From an uncultured Prevotella sp. (GTDB taxonomy: Bacteria; Bacteroidota; Bacteroidia; Bacteroidales; Bacteroidaceae): DNA of 64,000 nucleotides. Below the pieces are notes generated by a model. That model made no database searches and was not told the origin of the DNA. It saw only the letters and a program-made list of their open reading frames with translations. Position numbers and translations under genes: made by a program. The number at the start of each line of letters is the position of its first letter. The first letter of the stretch is position 1. This document shows, in pieces, positions 1-6,794 of the stretch. The DNA is taken from NCBI GenBank assembly GCA_900315955.1, contig ONBC01000001.1, forward strand, positions 62,001 through 126,000, written 5' to 3'.

Positions 1-2
1 GC

Positions 3-230
3 TTGAACCGCTTTCATCATCGTCAGCATCATTACAATGAGGAGGATCTTCGCCAAGCGGTAAAGAACATTCTCAGCCTTCAACCTGACCATATCCTTCC
101 GCGTGCCGACTTCACGAAGGCACTGCGCGACCACTACAACTGCGACAACAAAGAGGCGCTGTGGCTCCTCGGACGGGCCAAGGAGAAAGGCTTCGTCAAA
201 TATGATGATAAGTGGGTGGAAGAGAGCTAA
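3..230 (+). CDS. C-terminal end of an unidentified protein (5' end outside window)
   Basis: The frame is open from the first bases of the window, so this is the last 75 or so codons of a longer gene and the TTG at its left edge is not a credible start. The visible part is charged, histidine-rich at first, and ends in a compact helical segment (NKEALWLLGRAKEKGFVKYD) that could be a winged-helix-like tail. I do not recognise the family. The stop lies directly beside the heptamer repeat block that follows, and the gene converges on the next one. Confidence 0.55.
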   Translation: MNRFHHRQHHYNEEDLRQAVKNILSLQPDHILPRADFTKALRDHYNCDNKEALWLLGRAKEKGFVKYDDKWVEES

Positions 231-366
231 AGAAGTTAGGAGTTAGGAGTTAGAAGTTAGGAGTTAGAAGTTAGGAGTTAGGAGTTAGGAGTTAGAAGTT
301 AGGAGTTAGGAATTAAAAAAGGAGTTAGGATTTAACTCCTAACTCCTAACTTCTAACTCCTAACTA
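231..366. repeat. heptamer repeat block with a long inverted arm
   Basis: A block of 7-base units of the form AGTTAGG/AGTTAGA runs from about 233 to 325. It is followed at 333-364 by the reverse complement of the same pattern. The 32-base right arm matches part of the left array exactly, so the transcript can fold into a long hairpin. It lies between two convergent genes. The unit length of seven places TAG in every frame on the + strand and TAA in every frame on the - strand. It may act as a bidirectional transcription or translation barrier, which is inference. Confidence 0.85.
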
Positions 367-368
367 TA

Positions 369-740
369 TTATTTGTTCAGACCGCGGTTGTTGATCGTTG
401 TGTTGAGGAGCTTGACGTAAGTACGATATTGCTCATCGTCCAGCACAGCGTGCATGTAGGAAAGGTTGTGACGAATGGCCTTCTTGTAGAGCTTGTCACG
501 ATCCTCACCCTGAGCCTCGCCGACCTTCTTCATGTCGTTCTTCAGGTCGTTGCTGATGTAGCTGACTGCATCGATAGCATCGGCATCGAGCTGCAGTGTA
601 CGAGCCAGTGCGCTGACATTGATATTCATATCATATTTAGCCTGCTCAGCAGCTACGGCTGCATTGTTCTTGTTCTCGCCCTCAGCGAAAGCGAGGGTCA
701 TTGTCATCAGAGCTGCGAGTGTGAATACAATCTTTTTCAT
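369..740 (-). CDS. small secreted protein of unknown function
   Basis: The 123-residue product starts with a clear Sec signal peptide: MKK, then a hydrophobic stretch ending LAFA, with cleavage likely before EGENK. The mature part of about 100 residues is helical and charged and ends in a segment containing LDDEQYRTYVKLLNTTINN. The DDEQ...Y...L pattern recalls small periplasmic proteins in which a Bacteroidota gene product senses envelope stress, but the match is too loose to name. A well-formed Bacteroidota promoter lies about 115 bases upstream, so it appears to be a monocistronic gene. Function unknown. Confidence 0.8.
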   Translation of the reverse strand: MKKIVFTLAALMTMTLAFAEGENKNNAAVAAEQAKYDMNINVSALARTLQLDADAIDAVSYISNDLKNDMKKVGEAQGEDRDKLYKKAIRHNLSYMHAVLDDEQYRTYVKLLNTTINNRGLNK

Positions 741-853
741 AATCTGTTATCCTTTCTAATTAAGTTAAACATACGGACGTTCGCTTGTCCGCTCTCTTAC
801 TTGTGTCTCTGAGAGGATTCCTTTCGGTTTCCTCTGTTATCCTTTTGACACTG

Positions 854-884
854 CAAAGGTAGGAAGATTATCTTTACCAACAAA
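854..884 (-). promoter_or_regulatory. Bacteroidota-type promoter for the small secreted protein
   Basis: On the - strand the -7 box is TACCTTTG (854-861 read in reverse) and the -33 box is TTTG (881-884), separated by 19 bases. This fits the TTTG / TAnnTTTG consensus of the Bacteroidota primary sigma factor. Confidence 0.7.
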
Positions 885-950
885 CAATTTATCAGATTGT
901 GTACGAAAACAGCTACTATTTTTGACCAAAATCAAGCATATTGATATAAA

Positions 951-3584
951 TCAGAAGTCCACGACCGTTATTCCGGCTCCACCGAAGCGCACATCCTCAT
1001 CGTGATAATGGCTCACGGTAGGCTCGGCAGCGAGATACTGTCGGATGAGCTGTCGAAGGATACCGTTGCCCTTTCCATGAAGGATGCGGACGCGCTGCAC
1101 ACCCATGAGCACGGCATCATCGATGAAATAGCGTACTGCCTGAAGCGCCTCGTCACCACGCATGCCACGCACGTCAAGGTCGGGATGGAACGTCTTACGA
1201 TGATCGTCGATGGTGCTCTGCGTCACTTGAGACACGTGGTAAGCCTGCAGTCCTTCCTTGATGGCATCCAGCTTACTCTTCGACTCAGCCGAGGCACCGT
1301 CAGCTTGCTGCTCCAAACTGACCGGCTCTAAACGAGAGACGGGCACCTTCGTGCGCATGTCGCCGACAAGAACCGTTGCCGTCTTGCCCGACAACTGCTC
1401 TACCGTGCCTTGCGAGCGCAACCCCTTGAGACGCACAGTGTCGCCCACGACGATGGCACGATCCGCAGCTGCCTGTCCCTTGCCTTTGGCATCGCGCAGC
1501 ACAGCAGCGGCCTTTTCCTCATCGTTCTTCTTCTTTTTCTTGCGGTCCTCATGCCGCTGCTTGCGCGCCTTGATCTGCTCCACCTTCTTCTTGAAATCGT
1601 CGTCGGAGAGGTATCCGGCTTTTTGCTTGTTCTTCGAAGCACCCTTCCAGTCGTCGGCCTCCACCTCCTGCTTGAAAGCATCGAGCTCTGCCCGGATCTT
1701 GCGCGTCTCCTCCTTGGCAGCCTGCTGCTCGCGAATCTCCCGGATCGCATTCTCGATGCGCTTGTTGCTCTCCTTCAGCAGATCCTCAGCCTCTTGCTTG
1801 GCTTTGGCGAGAACCGCCTTGCGTTCAGCGTCCACATCCGTAATGCCTTTCTCATACTGTGCGATGCGGGTCTGAAGCTCCTTCTCTTTCTGATGAACCG
1901 TCTGCCGTTTCTGTTCCCAGTAACGTTTGTCACGGACAATGTCCTGGAGGTATTTGTCGCTCTGAATATAGTCGGAGCCCACGATCTCAGAGGCGTGCCG
2001 GATGACTTGCTCCGACAGTCCGATCTTGCGCGCTATCTCGATAGCAAACGAACTGCCCGGCCGTCCGATGGCCAGTTGGAAGAGCGGACGCATCTCGTGA
2101 CGGTCGTAGAGCATGGCACCGTTGACGACACCCTCGTGCGAGTCGGCGAAATGTTTGAGGTTCTGATAATGAGTGGTGATCACTGCCCAAGCCCCTTTCT
2201 TACAGAACTGCTCAAGCACACTCTCGGCGATGGCCCCACCGATCTGCGGCTCCGTTCCCGTACCAAACTCATCAATGAGGATCAGAGTCTTTGCGGAGGC
2301 CTGCCTCATCATATTCTTCATGTTGAGGAGATGCGACGAATACGTTGACAGATCATTCTCAAGACTCTGCTCGTCGCCGATGTCAATCATGATATCCGTG
2401 AACACACCGCATCGGCTGCGGGCATCCACGGGAATGCTCACCCCACACTGAAGCATGTATTGCAGCAGGCCGGTGGTCTTGAGACACACCGATTTGCCCC
2501 CGGCGTTAGGTCCCGAGATGACGAGAATATGCCTTTCGGGAGTCAGCATGATGTCGAGCGGCACGATGCTCCCCCCGTGCTCTTTTTGAAGATGCTCCTC
2601 AAGCAGCGGATGGCGCGCACGGATGAAGTCGATATAAGGCGATGCTTTCACCTCAGGCTCGAAGCCGTCCATCGCCCGCGCCACACGCGCCTTAGCCTGG
2701 ATGAAGTCAATCTGAGCCAAGAACTCATAGGAGTCGAGCATCTCGCGAACATGGGGTCTGATGCGCTCCGCCATCTTCGTCAGGATGCGGATAATCTCCT
2801 TACGCTCCTCGCCTTCAAGTTCACGGATCTTATTGTTGGCTTCCACCACTTCCGTTGGTTCAATATAAACCGTGCGGCCCGTAGCGCTCTCGTCGTGAAC
2901 AATACCCGAGATCTTTCGTTTCTGTCCCGGAGCCACAGGAATGACGAGACGCCCGTCGCGCATAGCCGGAGCGGCATCCTTGTCCACGATACCCTCGCTC
3001 TGTGCCGAGTGGAGAATACTGTTGAGGATGCGTGACACAGAGCCTGCCGTGCGAGCCATCTCGCGGCGGATGGTCAGCAATTCCGGCGACGCATTGTCAC
3101 GGATATGGCCGAACTTGTCAAGGATCTGGTCGATCTGCTGGATGATGACAGGGAAGGTCGCTACGCCGTCAGCAAGGTCGTGCAGCGCCGGATAGTCCCA
3201 CCGCTTCAGCACGACATCGCTGCCGTCGTCCTGGTCGGGCAACTCCTCGCCGCGATAGAGAAACTTCACCAGATCGTCTATGGTCTTCAGCGAGCGGCGC
3301 AAGTCAAAAAGGTCGCTCTCTTCCATCCACGTGTTCTGAAGCCTCACGCATTTCAGACTGTCGCGGACATCAAAGAAACTTGTGAGGGGAAAGTCATCTT
3401 CCTCCTCCCCGATCTTTCGCATCTCGCGCAGTTGCTCCATCCAAACGCTTATCTGTTCAGGGTCATCCGAGAAAGCCATCTGATCCACCAGACTTTTGCC
3501 TAAGGTGGAGAGACAGGCAGCGTTCAGCTTGTCTTTTATCTCATCAAAACCTATCTTCTTTTCAAAATTCTTTGGGTATATCAT
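951..3584 (-). CDS. mutS2: MutS2 family DNA-binding ATPase with Smr nuclease domain
   Basis: The protein has 877 residues, a usual length for Bacteroidota MutS2. The order is an N-terminal core and clamp region, a MutS-type ATPase with Walker A (SGPNAGGKS) and Walker B (LILIDEFGTGTEP), a long charged coiled coil, a lysine-rich linker and a C-terminal Smr domain (DLDVRGM ... LHGKGNG). Unlike MutS it has no mismatch-binding domain. Known MutS2 proteins act against recombination intermediates or on collided ribosomes, and the Smr domain is the nuclease. The ATG at 3584 gives a normal N-terminus (MIYPKNFEKKIGFDEIKDKL). It lies 23 bases downstream of the Fic gene on the same strand and may be co-transcribed with it. 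Confidence 0.95.
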   Translation of the reverse strand: MIYPKNFEKKIGFDEIKDKLNAACLSTLGKSLVDQMAFSDDPEQISVWMEQLREMRKIGEEEDDFPLTSFFDVRDSLKCVRLQNTWMEESDLFDLRRSLKTIDDLVKFLYRGEELPDQDDGSDVVLKRWDYPALHDLADGVATFPVIIQQIDQILDKFGHIRDNASPELLTIRREMARTAGSVSRILNSILHSAQSEGIVDKDAAPAMRDGRLVIPVAPGQKRKISGIVHDESATGRTVYIEPTEVVEANNKIRELEGEERKEIIRILTKMAERIRPHVREMLDSYEFLAQIDFIQAKARVARAMDGFEPEVKASPYIDFIRARHPLLEEHLQKEHGGSIVPLDIMLTPERHILVISGPNAGGKSVCLKTTGLLQYMLQCGVSIPVDARSRCGVFTDIMIDIGDEQSLENDLSTYSSHLLNMKNMMRQASAKTLILIDEFGTGTEPQIGGAIAESVLEQFCKKGAWAVITTHYQNLKHFADSHEGVVNGAMLYDRHEMRPLFQLAIGRPGSSFAIEIARKIGLSEQVIRHASEIVGSDYIQSDKYLQDIVRDKRYWEQKRQTVHQKEKELQTRIAQYEKGITDVDAERKAVLAKAKQEAEDLLKESNKRIENAIREIREQQAAKEETRKIRAELDAFKQEVEADDWKGASKNKQKAGYLSDDDFKKKVEQIKARKQRHEDRKKKKKNDEEKAAAVLRDAKGKGQAAADRAIVVGDTVRLKGLRSQGTVEQLSGKTATVLVGDMRTKVPVSRLEPVSLEQQADGASAESKSKLDAIKEGLQAYHVSQVTQSTIDDHRKTFHPDLDVRGMRGDEALQAVRYFIDDAVLMGVQRVRILHGKGNGILRQLIRQYLAAEPTVSHYHDEDVRFGGAGITVVDF

Positions 3585-3607
3585 TCTTCGTTTTTTATGT
3601 TTGGCAG

Positions 3608-4390
3608 TCAGAAGATAAACAATGTGCGGTTGGCTTTGTGTTTCTGCTCGATCTCACGCTTCATCTGCCAGGTAGCAGCCTTCAAGAAAAAACGAATGAG
3701 ATATTCGTCTGTATTTTCTTTTCTTATCTGTTTCAAGGCGCCAATATATTCTTCTCTGTCTTCTTTCCGGATGATGAGTTCAGGCAGACCGAAATGAAGT
3801 AGAATGAAGTTGCTCAGCAGCCTGCCTGTGCGCCCATTACCATCTCGAAACGGATGCAAGTATTCGTAGAAACCGTGGAAGCGGGCAGCAAGGACCATTG
3901 GATGCACTTTCCCGCTGTGAATGGCTTTGGCCGTCGACTCCATGAGACGGGGCACTTGTGCAATCAGTTTTTCGTGCTCACCGAAAAGAGTGTCACCTGC
4001 TGCCATGTCTACGGTTGTGAACTCACCGGGTGTGGCATTGGGTGCTTTGTAGGTCAGCGTGTGAAGCGTGACGAGCTTATTGATATGCTTTATCAGTTCT
4101 ACATTGAACGGATGGTCAAGATGAGCGTGCATCCATTCGTAGGCTCGAAAATGGTCAGACATCTCTTGGCATTCGAGTAACGATTTACCTATGGGCATAT
4201 AGCCTAACCCTTGCTCGAATAAGGCACGGGTGTCGTCAACGCTGAACGATGATCCTTCAATGCCACAACTGTGGCAGGAAAAGAGGATCTCATTGCGTTC
4301 ACGTGCCTGTTCCTTGCCCAATGGACCTTCAATCTCTCGTTGGTACTTGGTAACAGTCGCATCGTATTGGTGTATCTCTGTTTCAAACAT
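3608..4390 (-). CDS. Fic family protein with built-in inhibitory helix
   Basis: This 260-residue protein carries a complete Fic motif, HPFRDGNGRTGR (residues 179-190), including the catalytic His179. Fic enzymes usually transfer AMP from ATP to a target hydroxyl. An SxxxEG motif (Ser41-Gly46, SCGIEG) near the N-terminus matches the inhibitory helix of class II Fic proteins, whose Glu blocks ATP gamma-phosphate binding, so the enzyme is probably self-inhibited. No separate antitoxin gene is needed or seen. The target cannot be read from sequence. Loss of the inhibitory Glu would be expected to activate it. Confidence 0.9.
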   Translation of the reverse strand: MFETEIHQYDATVTKYQREIEGPLGKEQARERNEILFSCHSCGIEGSSFSVDDTRALFEQGLGYMPIGKSLLECQEMSDHFRAYEWMHAHLDHPFNVELIKHINKLVTLHTLTYKAPNATPGEFTTVDMAAGDTLFGEHEKLIAQVPRLMESTAKAIHSGKVHPMVLAARFHGFYEYLHPFRDGNGRTGRLLSNFILLHFGLPELIIRKEDREEYIGALKQIRKENTDEYLIRFFLKAATWQMKREIEQKHKANRTLFIF

Positions 4391-4406
4391 ATGTGTATTC
4401 TTTCTG

Positions 4407-4438
4407 CAAATTTACAAAAACTTATCTGTCTATCCCAA
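4407..4438 (-). promoter_or_regulatory. probable promoter for the Fic/mutS2 transcript
   Basis: Read on the - strand, TAAATTTG (4407-4414) fits the -7 consensus. The -33 region is only partly conserved (CTTG near 4436-4439). The site is just upstream of the Fic start. Confidence 0.4.
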
Positions 4439-4463
4439 GGGGCTTGATTATTTTTTTTGATTA

Positions 4464-4495
4464 TTTGCCGTTTAGGATTATTCTATCTATTTTTG
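4464..4495 (+). promoter_or_regulatory. promoter for the Nim-type flavoprotein gene
   Basis: TTTG (4464-4467) and TATTTTTG (4488-4495) are spaced by 20 bases, an excellent fit to the Bacteroidota consensus. The start codon follows about 25 bases later. Confidence 0.7.
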
Positions 4496-4520
4496 CAGGC
4501 AGAATAATTATTTTTAGCGT

Positions 4521-5012
4521 ATGAAGTATATTAATGACACCGTTCGTCGTCAAGACCGGCTGATGGACGAAGAACGTGCTGAAGAGATCCTCAAAACTGC
4601 CGAGTACGGAGTGCTGTCGATGACCGACGAAGACCAGCCTTATGGCATTCCCGTCAACTTTATATGGGATGGAAAGGACAGCATCTATATCCATTGTGCT
4701 CCCGAGGGCCGCAAGTTGCGAATCATCGAGAAGAACCCGAAAGTGTCGCTCTGTGCCATCGGGCGCGTCCATCTGCTGCCTCGCAATTTCACGACGGAGT
4801 ATGAGAGTGTTGTCGTCTTCGGCATGGCGCATGTACACCTGCCGGAAGAGGAACACATGGCTGCGCTCCATCTGCTCATCGACAAACTGTCACCCGACTA
4901 CAAGGAGATCGGCGACAAGTATGCACATGCCAGCTTCCATCGCACAGAGATTATCCGTATCGACATCACCGATTACTCGGGCAAATGCAAGAAAGTGAAG
5001 CATACTGACTGA
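4521..5012 (+). CDS. pyridoxamine 5'-phosphate oxidase-like flavoprotein (NimA-like)
   Basis: This 163-residue single-domain protein is of the split-barrel FMN-binding fold. The order of conserved segments (LKTAEYGVLSMTDEDQPYGIPVNF, then SIYIHCAPEGRKLRIIEKNPKVS) matches the NimA/Nim branch, members of which reduce nitroimidazoles in some anaerobes. Many chromosomal homologues have no proven resistance role, so the natural substrate is open. It has its own promoter. The pabB gene follows after about 50 bases. Medium-high confidence in family, low in substrate. Confidence 0.88.
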   Translation: MKYINDTVRRQDRLMDEERAEEILKTAEYGVLSMTDEDQPYGIPVNFIWDGKDSIYIHCAPEGRKLRIIEKNPKVSLCAIGRVHLLPRNFTTEYESVVVFGMAHVHLPEEEHMAALHLLIDKLSPDYKEIGDKYAHASFHRTEIIRIDITDYSGKCKKVKHTD

Positions 5013-5063
5013 GTTGCAATAACCCTCTGATGCATATACAGAACAGAAAAACACTGTTTTCTT

Positions 5064-6065
5064 TTGGAAGCATTTGATAAGACAAACATTTGGATAGACC
5101 AGCAGACGGCATTGCACAGGATGAACACATGGGGAAAAGGTCAGCGACCTTTTCTCTTTCTGACCGACTACCTTCATCGTCGTTGGCTGGTGGAATATCT
5201 CGACCGTCTCTCGCCAGACAAGCTGCTCTTTGCATTTCCTGGATATGACAACCTTGAGGGGGCGACAGCGTCCACAGACCGTTTTACGTGGCATCCCCAT
5301 TCCCTCGCTCCCGACCTTTATCAGAAGAAGTTCGAGACTGTCCACCGGCAAATGCTCGCCGGCAACACTTATCTGACCAATCTCACGTGCCGTATACCCG
5401 TGGAGACGAACCTGACGATGCGCGACATCTTTCTCCGCGCCCACGCCCGCTACCGTCTGTGGGTACGCGATTGCTTCGTATGCTTCTCGCCCGAGACCTT
5501 CCTGCGCATCGACGACGGTACCATCCGCTGCTTTCCCATGAAAGGCACCATCAGCTGCCGCGTGCCTCAGGCAGCCGATGTGCTCATGGCTGACAACAAG
5601 GAGGCTGCAGAACACGCTACGATCGTGGACCTGATACGCAACGACCTCAGCCGGGTGGCCGACCACGTCAAGGTGAAGCGGTATCGGTATATCGAACGGT
5701 TAGAGACCAACCGAGGCCCTATCCTACAGACCAGTTCGGAGATCACGGGGCGGCTCTCTGCCGACTATCGCAGTCACCTCGGCGACATTCTGCTGGCGCA
5801 GCTGCCAGCAGGCTCCATCACCGGCGCTCCCAAGCCGAAAACCATAGACATTATCCGCCAGGCCGAGGGCTACGACCGAGAATTCTACACTGGGGTGGCA
5901 GGACTGTGCCACGACGGACAGATGGACAGCTGCGTGCTCATACGCTTCATCGACCAGGAAGACGGACGACTCTTCTTCAAAGCCGGGGGCGGCATCACCG
6001 CAAGGAGCGACTGGAGAAAGGAATATCAGGAAATCATAGAAAAGACTTATGTACCCTTTTGTTGA
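5064..6065 (+). CDS. pabB: aminodeoxychorismate synthase component I
   Basis: This is a chorismate-utilising enzyme of 333 residues. It shows the family signatures VDLIRNDLSRVA and PAGSITGAPKPKT, and a C-terminal FKAGGGITARSDW segment. With a glutaminase partner it would convert chorismate to 4-amino-4-deoxychorismate for folate synthesis. It is a short form that lacks much of the N-terminal subdomain, as is common in Bacteroidota. I place the start at TTG 5064 because the residues before the first ATG (5121) align with the family N-terminus; the ATG would give 314 residues. It overlaps pabC by 17 bases. No pabA is present in the window. Confidence 0.88.
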   Translation: MEAFDKTNIWIDQQTALHRMNTWGKGQRPFLFLTDYLHRRWLVEYLDRLSPDKLLFAFPGYDNLEGATASTDRFTWHPHSLAPDLYQKKFETVHRQMLAGNTYLTNLTCRIPVETNLTMRDIFLRAHARYRLWVRDCFVCFSPETFLRIDDGTIRCFPMKGTISCRVPQAADVLMADNKEAAEHATIVDLIRNDLSRVADHVKVKRYRYIERLETNRGPILQTSSEITGRLSADYRSHLGDILLAQLPAGSITGAPKPKTIDIIRQAEGYDREFYTGVAGLCHDGQMDSCVLIRFIDQEDGRLFFKAGGGITARSDWRKEYQEIIEKTYVPFC

Positions 6066-6654
6066 GACCATCAGAATAGAACAAGGGCGACCTCTTCATT
6101 TGATGTATCATCAGCAGCGAATGGCCGTTACAATGGCCCGGTTCTTCCCCGGCGCAACGGTACCCGTGCTCGCCGACGCCCTCTCGCCGTTAGTCTGTCC
6201 GGCGGACAAGACGTGGAAAGTGCATGTGGAATACGACGGCACCGGCATCCTCCTGGTCCGCACCGAGGAATACCATATCCGTACGATCAGGAGCCTGCGA
6301 CTTGTCTGCTGCAATGACATCACTTATGCTTATAAGAGTGCCGACCGTCGCCGACTGGCCGCACTGGCTGCCCTGCGAGGCGATGCCGATGAGGTAGTTA
6401 TCGTCAGGAACGGACTACTCACCGACACCTCTTATTCGAATATCGCCCTCTTCGACGGGCAACGCTGGGTGACGCCCCGCCGGCCACTACTGCGAGGCAC
6501 CATGCGTCAGTCGCTGCTCGACACAGGACAGCTCGTGGAGCGCGACATCCGCGACGACGAGTGGGGACAGTATGAGAAGGTGAGCCTCATCAATGCCATG
6601 ATGCCGCTTGGCCGTTGCATGTGTGAGGTCACGCCCACACTGTTCGCGGTCTAA
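6049..6654 (+). CDS. pabC: 4-amino-4-deoxychorismate lyase, class IV aminotransferase fold
   Basis: The 201-residue product shows the class IV PLP fold, with a lysine in the segment YAYKSADRRR that is the likely Schiff-base residue, and VIVRNGLLTDTSYSNIALFDG as the cofactor-binding region. It would release pyruvate and p-aminobenzoate from the PabB product. The start ATG lies inside the end of pabB, a translational-coupling arrangement, so both steps are made together. The protein is shorter than E. coli PabC (about 270 residues). A branched-chain aminotransferase role is unlikely given its neighbour. Confidence 0.85.
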   Translation: MYPFVETIRIEQGRPLHLMYHQQRMAVTMARFFPGATVPVLADALSPLVCPADKTWKVHVEYDGTGILLVRTEEYHIRTIRSLRLVCCNDITYAYKSADRRRLAALAALRGDADEVVIVRNGLLTDTSYSNIALFDGQRWVTPRRPLLRGTMRQSLLDTGQLVERDIRDDEWGQYEKVSLINAMMPLGRCMCEVTPTLFAV

Positions 6655-6666
6655 TGATCGTAAGAG

Positions 6667-6788
6667 AATGGCAGGACGGCCGCCATGCGATGGCAGGACG
6701 GTCGCCACGCGATGACCGTACAGGACAGAGGTGTGGAAGTCGGCACCATCATGGTTGCAAGGGGAATTGGGCCGATGATTGACGGCCC
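6667..6788. repeat. 22-base direct repeat and hairpin between convergent genes
   Basis: Two near-identical 22-base copies beginning ATGGCAGGACGG follow each other at about 6667-6710. At 6769-6788 GGGCCG and CGGCCC form a 6-base stem with an 8-base loop just before the end of the helicase gene. There is no T-run, so a terminator role is uncertain. Confidence 0.55.
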
Positions 6789-6794
6789 GGGATC

